This document shows, piece by piece, positions 24,276 through 34,761 of a stretch of 64,000 nt of DNA; positions within the stretch are counted from its first letter, which is position 1, and each line of letters opens with the position of its first letter. This DNA comes from Coprinellus micaceus. Taxonomy: Eukaryota; Basidiomycota; Agaricomycetes; Agaricales; Psathyrellaceae. The notes under the pieces were generated by a model. It was not told the DNA's origin. It saw nothing but the letters and a program-made list of their open reading frames with translations, and made no database searches. The stretch covers positions 4,154,001 to 4,218,000 of the forward strand of contig OX596338.1 in the NCBI GenBank assembly GCA_951394405.1. Direction: 5' to 3'. The position numbers were made by a program, and so were the translations under genes.

Positions 24276-26780
24276 TCAAGGACTGCACTCAAGGAAGTTG
24301 GGTATACCCCAGGTACGAGGGGTGACGTCGATGGCCTTCATGAATGTCTTAAAGGTGAGCTCCCCTCCATACGTAGAAGGATCGTAGCCCTCTAACCCAT
24401 CATCTTCGGCTTCGCTACCAACATACATCGCCTTCTTGAAGAGCCTTCGGAGAGGCTTGATCCAATCTTTGGCGACCCCCTCGAACCCGGGTTTGACTTT
24501 ATCGAGGATGTAGTCTTCCGCACGCTTTCCCCCATTGAAAAATGCGAACTTCGAGGCGAGATTAAAAGAAGCGTCCTTCGTCCATGCCTTCACTACAGGG
24601 TTGACCTTCGTATCCCGTTCCCGCGTAGCCAAGTTGTAGTGGAGCGCCGCCCATATAAGGACATAGATGAGCGATTCGAGGTCGTGGCGGAACCAGTGAG
24701 GAGGGGAAGATGGAGGGGGGCCATTTTTGGGCGGGTTCACCGCCGCAGGGTGGAGTAGGTCTATAGCCATAAATGGAGGAGTTCCGGTTCCATAACGGCA
24801 GGGGATATGCTGGTCCCTGTCTCGGATGAACTTCGCCATATCCCAGTCGTTCAGAACACCTTTCACTGTCCCATCAGGCGACGACAGCACCATAAGGTTG
24901 TTTTCGCTGATGTCGCGATGCAGGACCTTTCCTGTCCTATATGCAAGGTAACACACTGGACGCTGTTAGTACGTGTATTCGCCACTACAGTTTAAGCAGA
25001 CCGTACCTTCGACACAGTCAAGCCAGGCTTGTTTGAAGTTCTCAATGGAGCCCGCCTCCCACAACTTCTCGTAATGCCTCGATGCCAATGCGCGCAAGAC
25101 TCGCTCTTCGTGATTATATTTGGTGAGGGTGAGGTTGAGACCCAGCCAAGGAAGGCCCAATTGTTCGGCTGTCCAAGTCCTCGAGAAGATGAGGCGCGGG
25201 AGATGATCATGGGAGGATTCCGGAACGACGCTCTCGAGGTGTTTGACAACGTCGATCTCCGAGACGCGGGTTGCGGGAGGCCAGCTGAGCTTTAGCGCGT
25301 AAAAGTTATTGCTGAAGTCCCCACTGGGAAGTTGTCGGCGAACTTTGAAGACTGTGGTTCCTCGGCTGACGAGGTTGTCAGGCTTTCGGATGGACTTGAC
25401 TACCCGGAAGCGGGTGGCGTTGGGTACGGAGGGGCGTCGGGTACCCTCTGCGTCCCTCTCGTTGCATCCCGGTGTGATATTTGACTGCTCTTGAGGTTCC
25501 TCCTCCCCATTACCATGTCCTTGGCGCTTGTTGTCGAGCCCCTGAGCGGTTGCCGCCTCTCTTCGTCCTTCCACATCTTGGTTGTCTTCCACAGTGGTGT
25601 GTCCGCCATCGCTTCCCTCCCCGTCATCCCTCTTGCAGAAGTCTTCGCTCTTAGGGGTCCTTTTCTGAATGCAGTCTTCGTCCACGGAGTCGTCACCCTT
25701 CGCGGCGATTGAAAAGTCGAAAACCGATCCAATCACCTGCGACACGGGTAAAGCAGAGTCGTGTTGCCCGATGTCGGGGGCTCCGGGAGCAAGGGAGAAA
25801 GGAAGAAGATGGGGGTCGAAGCCGGCGTGGTCCTTGGTGCAGGTATTCATGGCGTACAAAATCATGGCAAGGACTGTGGGCTGCTGGTCAAAGCGGAAAG
25901 AGGACGAGCAAGCGACCATGTGCCTGTCGAAGTAGCACGCAGTCACTTCACAGGTGTCGACAAATAGTCCAGTGACCCAACGTCGAGGAGTAGCAGCGAG
26001 GCACTCCGTCGCCAAAGATGAAAGCTGGGGTCTTTGGTCAAAGCGGGCGCGCTTAGCCGGTCGACTCGGATCAGAGGAGCTATCCGAATCGTGCGGTCGC
26101 TTTCGACTTCGAAGGTCGACGGTACCGTGGGGGTGTGGGGGGCATATGCCCGCCTCGAATCTCGGATCGGACTTCGCGAGGTGACCTCGAGTGACTTTGG
26201 GCTTGGGTAGAAGGTTCGACCCGCTGGTAAAGGTGTGCTTGAGCCGGGACCTCCGGCGCTGGGAGAGGAAGGCCCCACTGTCTTTGAACTCATGGTGATT
26301 GAACTCGAGGATGTGCTTCGCGATACACAAGTCGGTATCCCTGTCGTTTGGTGCATGGCATGTCCCCCAGGTGGTGACCATAGTAGGCGTATCTGAGATA
26401 TCCTCAGTATACGCCACGTCGCAGGAATAATCGGAGGCCCTTTCTGCGGGAACGTCAAGTCTCGATGCCACCTCACTGAGGAGGTGCATCGCAAACTCGA
26501 TGAATGGTGCTCGGAGCTCTCGTTCGTCCTTGCTCCTCCGGTACGCGTAGAGATTTCGAGGATCAAGCTTGATGTTCATGGCGAGAATGCTCTGCCCAGT
26601 TGCTCGGTCCAGTCCCCACACATGATGGGCAAAGTCTAGGATATCAACATTGAAATGGCGATATGGACTGGCTTCTTTGCACATCGTCTTGACGAGAGTA
26701 CTGGTCGGCAGACCTGAGTGGCTCTCAGTTAGCCTCGGCGCGCCCAGTGGTTTAGACATTAGTACGTTACCTATTGTCAT
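24276..26780 (-). CDS. FunK1 fungal protein kinase
   Basis: Exons 26771-26780 (10 nt), 25007-26713 and 24276-24955 give 798 residues. Introns are 57 nt (branch CTAAC) and 51 nt. The kinase core shows LHRDISENNLM (catalytic Asp587), NDWDMAK in place of DFG (Asp609), GTPPFMAIDLL and HDLESLIYVLIWA, all hallmarks of the FunK1 family expanded in mushrooms. A basic stretch SRPAKRARF and an acidic, charged insert lie between the N-terminal FunK1 region and the catalytic lobe, so nuclear entry is possible. The tiny first exon (ATGACAATAG) is supported by a decayed copy at 37.6 kb that keeps the same start and intron. The 57-nt intron has no stop and is a multiple of three, so a longer reading from 26873 is open but unlikely. 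Substrates of FunK1 kinases are unknown. Confidence 0.9.
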
Positions 26781-27648
26781 GTTGTAGAGTGCGAAGAAGA
26801 AGCGAGAAAGAAGGTATGTGAAATACGCTGAAATAGGCGCCCGAACACAGCACGTGAGTAACGCGTGACTCATATCAGACCAAATATGCGCAAACTTGCT
26901 TAGACCTGCAGCTCCTCAACTTCGATCCCGACAACGTCGAAAGGGCTCTTCGAAGCATACAGATATCAATTCCATCCCATACCCTGGGGTGAACCCCACA
27001 CGCTGCTAAAACCATATATCCCTTTCATTCATCCAATTCGATTATACCTTTCCCCTTTGTCCACAACGAGGCGTGGCTAATCTATATTGAATGTTCGGAG
27101 TCCTCGAAATGCATAGGAAATTGCGAAACGCTGAACCATTCTGCTCCCAAATACTGCGCTGCGGGGTAGCTTGTGTGCCCTTGTCCGTGGGTTTCGGTAC
27201 TGGGGCAGGGGCCGCAGGGACCCCTCCCGTTAGCCCAGAGCAGGAAGCTGTCTGATAGGTAATTCGTGCTCTCTCATTCACTGACTTGACAAGTTTCTCC
27301 ACCTTGCCTCGTCGCTGACTAGGCCCTGGAACGCCGCATAAGCGCCCAGCGGCCTCGGTTGAAGTTACGAAGTGCGTGGATCTAATCTTATCTGACGTAT
27401 CAGAAGGAGTACAAAAACATGCGGGCACACGTGTCGCTCTTCCTCCAATTCCGAACCCTTCTAGCCTCACTCCTGCCTCGTGTTTGTAATTCTTGCTCGA
27501 GAACAATACAGAGAGGCGGTTACATACTGATCATGCACCCTACCTCGTCGCCAAACTACTGGCAGATGCCTACCGCAGCCCATGAGGCTCAGGCGCGCTC
27601 CCGAGCTTTCCGCGTAGCAGTCGCCCCTCTCATCGCGCCAATAACATC
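26781..27648. other. Divergent intergenic region between FunK1 and coiled-coil genes
   Basis: It holds the promoters of two divergent genes. A TAGGCGCCCG variant of the dispersed motif lies at about 26834 and an exact copy at 27339. A frame open from 27419 is in the wrong phase to join the downstream exon and was not used. Confidence 0.5.
27339..27347 (+). promoter_or_regulatory. TAAGCGCCC motif
   Basis: Exact copy followed by A, 310 bases upstream of the coiled-coil gene's ATG. Confidence 0.5.
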
Positions 27649-30600
27649 ATGGAAGTGTCGAGGTAAGCTTCTGTTCTCGAATTTATAAAGAAAGGAGCGT
27701 CTCTCACTACATGACCTCAGTTTGAACCTGCCTGGTCTGGCATTGGACTTTCCCTGGGAGCCCCAGATCTACGACGTCAACGGCGGCGGCGTTCAACCGG
27801 GCGATATCACCACTGGGACGGCGACGACCTCGACGGCCGTGATGCCGGTGCTGTTAACGCATAACCAGCCGGCTGCAGTGGACACCACCCTCCCACTGGA
27901 CCCTTCCTTCGTTGATATCGAGCACCCTGGTCTGGGCCGCAAGACCCCTGTTCCGTCGAAGCGCAAGGCGTCGGTTGTTGGGAGCGGCACCACGGGGACA
28001 ACGACGACATCATCCTCGACGTCGCCATCGAAGGTGAGATCGGTCTCCACGCCTACGCCATCGACGAGCATCCACCCCGCCCCGCGGTCGTCTTCGAAAT
28101 CTCGAGGCCATCGGTCAACAAGGAGCCATGGCAATATGCACCAGGAAGACCATATCCAAGAGGACCTCCTCCTCAACCTCCTCAAAGAGTTTCGGGCGGC
28201 GAAGAAGAAGGAGAGGGAGGGTGGACCATCGACGGATGCCGGCACGGGAAGCGTGAGCTTGAGCCTCGGGGTGAAGTCGCTGTTGTCGCATGCATCCCGT
28301 CGTCCCCAGCAGCACCACGAGCCGAAAGCTGCGCATGACCATTCATCTCCACCTTCATACGACTCCACCACTCGACCTGGTTCTCCCGATGGAGCCCGCC
28401 CTGCCCCTCAAAAGACGAGACAACGATCGGCGTCCACGTCCACACCTTCCAAACCTCGCACAGGTTCAAAGTCGACTTCGGGCTCGCCAACGGAGCTCAT
28501 CCTGTTACTAGGAACCCTCAAGCAGGAAACGAAGAGGGCAAACGCTGCTGAAGCTCAGCTGAACGAGCTCCTCGATCGATACAAGGCCATGCGGCAGGAG
28601 AGACTAAACGCGGAATCTCAGCTTGCCGTGATACGGGAAGAGCTAAGGTTGTACAAGGAGCAGCTTGATGCGGCTCAGAAAGGTTCGTGATTTAATTCTA
28701 CTTTGTTCCCCGTGGTTCTAACTCCTACTCCCAGAAATCTACCGCGCACAACAAATTGTTGACTCCGTGGACCGCCAGCGAGTAATTGCGGAACAAGACG
28801 CCCAGCGAAACCGTGAACGATGTCGCAAGCTTTTTGAAGAGCGTCTAGTTGCCCAAGCGGAGGAGGAGGGTCGTCGAGAAGGGTATGAAGAGGGCATGCG
28901 CCGAGGACGGTTAGCTCGGGAGGAACAAGAACGCCAGATAGAGCTCGAGAGAGAGCAAGAACGGGCGAAGAGGAGACGGGAGAGGGAGCGCGAGCGGCAA
29001 AGGAGGGAAGAGGAGAGGCTGGAACGCGAACGGGAGAGGAAAGAGGAGGAACAAAGACAGCAGGAAAGGGAAAGGCAAGAGATGGAGCGGAGAGAGCGGG
29101 TGAGACTGGAGCTTGAGCGCCTCAGGCGAGATCGGGAGGAGCGGGAAAGGAGAGAACGAGAGAGGATGGAGGGCGCACGCCGTGAACAAGAGCGACTAGA
29201 AGCAGATCAGCGAGAGAGGAGAAGGCGGGAAGAAGAAGACCGGCGGAGACAAGAAGAAGAGAGTCGACGCAGAGAGTACGAGGAATGGGACAGGAAAGCT
29301 AAGCAGCAGCCAACTCAGAGAGCACGGAGTAATACCCTGACTGGCGCTACCGCCCATCCAGCCCCATTATCAACTACCCATCGCACAAGGGCGCGATCAG
29401 GCTCCGTTCCCGGCCCTAGTCGGCCTACTAATGCCCTCCAGCCACCACTGCGTCCTCCCACACCACCACCACCACTTCCAGGCAAACCTACGTCCCCAGA
29501 GCACCGTGCTGCTCGTAGCCGAACCCCCGCTCCTTCATATCGGAGTCATACGCCCCATGTGCCGATAGCCAGCTCGAGTACGACACCCGCAGGCGATCCT
29601 CCACCCCACCACGTTCGCATAACATCTCCACCAAACCTGAACACCTCAATTATGTCGATGCAGTATGTTCCACTACCCCCACCACCAGCCAACTACATCC
29701 CCGTTATGAACAAGGACGGCTCAGTACCGATCCCCCCACCGTTCGGCTTCAAGTCGCCTCCACGCAACAATGACGTTACGACAGCAAGACAGCCCCCAAG
29801 GCCGAGCTCCAGAGCAGGGGATTCTGTGCGTGGATATGCAAACCCCGATCGGGAGAGGATGAGGCAGAGGATTATTGGCGGGGGGAGCCCTGAAACGCCT
29901 ACACCGAGACCCGGGTCGACGCTGCCTGGCGGTATACGCCCGTCCTCGAGGCAAGGAGACCCAAAGGGGAAGGGTAAGATGAGGGTTGTAAATGAGGACG
30001 GTCGTGAGAGGGCTCAAGAGGTGAGTAGTTTTTTCTTTCCTATTTTCCTCTGTAGTGGCTCGCCTGACACCATGCCCAGGGACCCCGGGCCACCGAGCCT
30101 TCGTCCAATGGCTTCCCATGGTTCGCTCCAGCGAGCGAAGTTGTCTACCCGACTGTCGAATCACCTACACCTCCTCCAGCCTCCAATCCCCATCGCCAAG
30201 TACCTGCCGCCATGTTTATGTCCACGCCACCCAAGAAGGCCGTTTCACCACCTCCCTCGGGATCCGGACCACACAACGCGAATCAGAGCGCAAGGTCGTC
30301 AGGAGAGGAATCCAGATGGCTCCTTCCTCCTGATTTCAGTTATATTGGTGGTCACCCAGCTATGACACCTATGCTCGTGAGGACCGCCACGAACGGGACG
30401 ACGCCGACGATTGGCGTTGAACCTCCTGTGCGTATCGCTCATATCTTCATTCCTCCCTCGGCCATATCAGCTAATCGTGTATTGCATTCCATAGTCACAG
30501 TCACCCACAACCGAAGCCGATTCTTCAAAGATGGACAGCGGACTCCTCACCGCCGATGGGACAGTCGCGCACCACGAACGCGAAACAGAGGAGCACGAAC

Positions 30601-31091
30601 ACCATTCGCCCCCTGAGACGACGACACCGCAGTCTTACACATACCAACCTGGTCCAACGACCACACCCACGGACCCCAACCCTCCTTGGAACTACGCCTC
30701 CCCTCCCCAGGGCCAGCCGCCCCAGTACCAACGATACGATACGAATGGGAGCGCAAGCTGGGTGTCGAACTGGAACCCCAACCCCATCTCCCCACCACAA
30801 TGGGGTGCCATGGGTGGGAGCCCAGGATCGAGGACAGGATCGGATCACAGTGAGTGGGCTCCGCCACCCATCGTTCCTCTCAGCCCGATCCCGGGGTCGG
30901 CGACCATGGACTACAAATTCAACGCGTTCGCGCCTCCGTCGTCAGCGGGGAGCTCCAGGGTGGTGAGTCCGGGCAGTGAGAAAGAGCCGCTGAATTTCGG
31001 GATGGTGGGGATGACCGCGGGGACGGGGAAGTTCATGAGTCCTGCACCATTGAACAGACCGATTTCGTTGTTTAGTGACTCGGATGGGTAG
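27649..31091 (+). CDS. Coiled-coil protein with long charged helix, unknown function
   Basis: Exons 27649-27662, 27721-28682, 28735-30020, 30080-30427 and 30495-31091 sum to 3207 nt, or 1068 residues, without a frame break. The 14-nt first exon (ATG GAA GTG TCG AG) was chosen because the earlier in-frame-looking ATG at 27533 leaves the wrong phase for the next exon. The N-terminal third is Ser/Thr/Pro-rich. A heptad region (LKQETKRANAAEAQLNELL) leads into about 180 residues of almost pure Glu/Arg/Gln ([15 protein letters not shown]), typical of a coiled coil or single alpha-helix. The C-terminal 500 residues are Pro/Ser-rich and disordered. The protein looks like a scaffold or cytoskeleton-linked factor, but no named domain was recognised. 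Confidence 0.8.
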
Positions 31092-31434
31092 GGTGATTGG
31101 GGGGTGGGATTGGTATGGTGGCTGGGGAGTGGATGTCGTTTTTCCGTTGGATTCTCCTATGCTTTCGACATGGATTTTCGTCATTATGGTCCCATGCGAT
31201 ATGCACTTCATGTTCTCTTCTTTGGGCTCGTGCCCCTTGTACTCGTACAGACCTCACCTTATGATCTCTCGCATCACCAGCCTCTATAATTGATGTAATC
31301 TCAGAACCTCCAGTAAGCGCCCAGAAGAGGATCGCCCATTCCAGCGCTCATTGTATTGAGAGGTACTGGTCGATTGAACAAAAGGCCAGGGCAGGACTCG
31401 TCGTCGAAGCTCTGAATCGAGGAGTTCTTCTCCA
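31092..31434. other. Convergent intergenic region
   Basis: It separates the ends of two convergent genes and contains one exact TAAGCGCCC motif at 31314. It would be coding only if the last intron of the next gene were retained. Confidence 0.4.
31314..31322 (+). promoter_or_regulatory. TAAGCGCCC motif
   Basis: Exact copy followed by A, between two convergent gene ends, so not an obvious promoter position. Confidence 0.4.
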
Positions 31435-32078
31435 CTACGAATCTGGCTCCATGCGTCAGATTGTTAAAATAAAGCCTCAAATCGTGTTCCAGTGACTCAC
31501 TTATTCTTGCTTTCTTGGATACCGCCGGCCTCGTCTCAGCCGTGGCCCCGGCGTCCGCCTCCTCGGAAGCACTTCTCTGCCTCCTCCCAGTCAGAGAAGA
31601 ATGTTCCGTGCCCAATGACGGTAGAGAGGGAGCCGCTTCTTGTCAAATCCTATTCAATATTGCCAGAAGGGAACTCACAGGTAATAGGACCTCGCGTTGC
31701 AATCCACGTCTTCATCCCCTCCTTGCACTTCTCCCTTACTTGGGGGTTGCTGCGGAAGTCGCGAAGGTTCCAAGGGTGTGTGAGGTAGAACCTTTCGAAG
31801 ATATCATCGATGACCTCGTCGGGCATTGTGGCGGCGTTGGAAGGTAGATGGTCCTTGCCCCATGCCCGCAGAGGTCCCCACTCTTCGCGAAGGAATGCGT
31901 CGTCCATGATACTCTCGTAGGAAAGCACGAGCTGCTGCCAGCCTCCAAACAACGCCGTCGGCCAGGAAGAACCGGGCACCAAGGATCCAAGCGCCCAGAA
32001 CATGGTAGAAGCTATCCGAAGTAGCCAAATATGTCGCCGTATTTCAACCGGTTCCTGCGACTGAGGAAATCCGGGCAT
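31435..32078 (-). CDS. Small orphan protein
   Basis: Proposed exons are 31679-32078, 31501-31635 and 31435-31442, giving 180 residues. The main exon has an orderly composition with many Trp (SSWPTALFGGWQQL, EEWGPLRAWGKDH, FYLTHPWNLRDF) and looks like a helical globular domain. The second exon is Ser/Ala/Glu-rich and ends in the basic stretch KKAR. The second donor is a perfect GTGAGT with a CTGAC branch, whereas the first intron (43 nt) is short and less certain. If the last intron is retained, the protein runs on to 31301. The start is the first in-frame ATG; the frame is open further upstream without an ATG. No family was recognised. Confidence 0.5.
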
Positions 32079-32669
32079 AAAAATGTTAACGCCTTCCAAG
32101 AAGTAACGTCCGCCCCCCTCCAAGACTCGGTATTGGATTTGTCGCACCTCATCGATCCGGCGGCTGAGCGTGAATCAAGGATACCTTTTAGAGCTCGTAG
32201 ATCGGGGAGTTCGCTTCATTCCGTGTCGAGATTATCAACGTACAGTGTCCAGAACAAGCCACGGCTCGCTGACAGTGACGTGGGTCACTACGTTCACTAG
32301 GACCCCCCGATACTCGCTCAGAGGTCCGATCTTTATGCGACGAATTTGTGTGGCAACACTGAGCACTTTGGCGGCTTAGATTCGTGAGCAGAAAAGCTGC
32401 GGAAGCAAGACGCAAGGCGGTGTGCGGAGGAATCAGCCCGAAACGTCCTCTCCTCGTTCCAAAAAATCGAAATCACAATTTTTTTGGCGAGCGAGAGGGC
32501 CGTTTTCGTCGCATGCCCTCACCCAGGAGAAACCTCGGAGTATCATGCCTCTAACCGGTGGAGAGTTTGGGGATTCCGCAGCGTGAGCGCAGTCAACGAC
32601 CAAAGAGGCAGTAGCTTGGCAGCGGGAGAAGCCGAGGGATCGTGATCCGCTTCGATCTCCGCTGAGAGA

Positions 32670-32678
32670 TAAGCGCCC
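32670..32678 (+). promoter_or_regulatory. TAAGCGCCC motif
   Basis: Exact copy followed by A, in the divergent promoter region 384 bases before the seven-helix gene. Confidence 0.5.
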
Positions 32679-32968
32679 ATGCTGCGGTGAAACCCCTGCC
32701 CGAGTCACAGGCGCCACAAGAGCGCTGCCTATGCATTGCGGTGCAGTGTATAACGGTAATAGCACATAATGTGTTGCCCCGTCGATATGGAAGAGTACTT
32801 GAAAATGGGATCCTCGGCCCACCGCACACAGCCTTCCGGTCCTCCGCACTCTTCTGAGTGTGCAGAACCTGTCCACCGAACCGGCGTCAGAATACGCTAG
32901 TCGCGAAATTTAATGGTCGGCGGTTCAGATGCCCCTTGAAGAAGTCAGTTCTGCGAATCAACTCCGAG

Positions 32969-32975
32969 TATATAT
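32969..32975 (+). promoter_or_regulatory. TATA box of the seven-helix protein gene
   Basis: TATATAT, 79-85 bases upstream of the ATG at 33054. Confidence 0.45.
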
Positions 32976-33053
32976 GGCTTGGACAAAGTGCGCAATGGGA
33001 ACATTGTCCGTGGCCCTTGCTTAGCGCTTATCCATCGTCCTCGTTGCTGAACC

Positions 33054-34473
33054 ATGTCCCTTTTCCGTCCTGACATATGGTTTCCAGAGTCTGTCGATTA
33101 CCAAGTCCAATTCTTGGCCCGACCTATTTTTCTTGTGGACTACACACTTGCGACGCTACTTGCGACGTTTTTCTTAGGTCTGTTGCGGCGTGCTCAGAGT
33201 TGTGCTCCACGACGCGCGGCTCACTATCATTTTCCACGATAGGCGTTCAGCTCATCGCCGGAGGTTGCATCTTTCGACAATACACCATCCATCCAGCGCG
33301 GAATCGAACCCGGGGAACATCCTACCAAAAGAAACGAATATCCTTGGACGCATGGTTCTACATCAGCATGGCCCTAGTCATCCTCTACACCGCCAGTGCC
33401 GTGTTGGCCTGTGTAGCTTATGGACAGAGGTACGCTTCCCTAGCGCGCCTTGGGGACTTCTCAAGAACGAAAGAAGAAACACTTCAGTGGTTCCGGGACA
33501 ATCCTGACCACGAAGGCGTCAAGATGATTTGCATCCCTCCTTCTGTAGGGGTTGGGGGACAAGAGTTCTGCAAGATGTTCAAGAACACCAAGAACCTCAT
33601 CCATTATAAAGCAGTGGAATTTGCCTACGCAAGTGTGGTTGAGGCACTGATAGTTACTGTGGATGCCATCCTGGTGCGTTTCACTTCGATGTGAGCCATT
33701 GACACCCATGAACACCTCCCCAGATCTATCGCTTCTACGTGATATTCTCGACGGCGAAATGGATCTATCCCGCGGTCGGCGTTTTATCTCTAGCTTCTCT
33801 AAGTCAGTTCTCCTTGGCACATTTGGAAGAATCATTTCTAACCCACTTGTTTATACACAGCTGGCCCTCTCATCGGAATCGTTGCACTGGCCAAACTGGC
33901 CGCCTTGGGGGTAAAATCCGACCCATGGTGGTCACCCAATTTCCCCAACAAATTCCTAGAGTGGCATTCCCCTTGGGTGGCCATCGTTTTACCCATCTTC
34001 GTCAACGTTGTGGTCACTGTCGCTATCATAACGAAGATAGTGAGGACTCGCAACCGACTACGAAACCTTGTTGGCAAACTTCCGATCGATGGCGTATACC
34101 TAGGGTTGACGGCAACCCTAGTTGAATCTGCTCTTCCGTCCGCGTTGCTTGGGGTATTGACCGCGGTGATATCCCGAGCAGGTCCTGTGCCCCAAGTGGA
34201 GAACCCGAAGGTCAAATTTACGCCTATCATGATTTGGGTCGCGTTTACTGTGAGTGGTTTCTGCTCGAGGTCAAGCAGGGGTTAGTAGGTCTAATCATGG
34301 GCTAGGCGCTCTCCCCGCAGTTCATCATTATTCGTGTTCTGCAAGGTCGTGCATGGAACAAGGAGATCGCTGGGTCGGCGTGGTCATCGCCAGATATGCC
34401 TCTGATCTTCGCCCAAACCCAGGACACGGCGTCTTCGGAAACCGTTGATAATGAACCGAAAGCTGTCCCGTAG
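33054..34473 (+). CDS. Seven-helix integral membrane protein, lineage-specific
   Basis: Exons 33054-33177, 33243-33673, 33724-33802, 33861-34249 and 34321-34473 give 391 residues in one frame. Seven hydrophobic segments are visible, including YTLATLLATFFLG, FYISMALVILYTASAVL, WVAIVLPIFVNVVVTVAIIT and LVESALPSALLGVLTAVI. A loop between the second and third segments carries two cysteines. The signature LVESALP plus a terminal IIIRVLQGRAW is shared with the gene at 46.6 kb, so the two are paralogues. The topology is receptor-like, but no known GPCR motif was recognised. A hydrophilic Ser/Thr/Asp-rich tail follows the last helix. The function is unknown; a membrane sensor is only an inference from topology. 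Confidence 0.85.
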
Positions 34474-34761
34474 GAGTGTCGCGGGGCGACGGTGTTAGGC
34501 ATGCGAGGTGTGATATTGGAGGTGAATGTCGTCCGGAAGTGGAAGGATAGCGCCCCATATGGCTGACGGCTGTCGAAAGAGGACTGTCAGGGAACCTGAC
34601 GCTCGAGGGTCCCACTGTACGGACGTACATAGCAGCACTGGCATCTGGTCGATAAGAGGTGCAATTCCGGTGATCTGAAGAACCGTGTGTATTCTATACA
34701 AACAGAGGAAACTATTACCACCTCCAACTCTTCACACTTCATACCCACATTCTCCCAACCT
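34474..34761. other. Convergent intergenic region
   Basis: A short spacer between two gene 3' ends. Nothing was recognised in it. Confidence 0.5.

Larger units (their letters stand above)
32079..33053. other. Divergent intergenic region
   Basis: No gene was seen. It contains one TAAGCGCCC motif at 32670 and a TATATAT box at 32969, about 80 bases before the next ATG. Confidence 0.45.

Noticed and set aside
27419..27662. ATG at 27419 or 27533 as start of the coiled-coil gene
   Set aside because: Both are in a phase that meets an immediate stop after splicing to 27721; the ATG at 27649 joins in frame.
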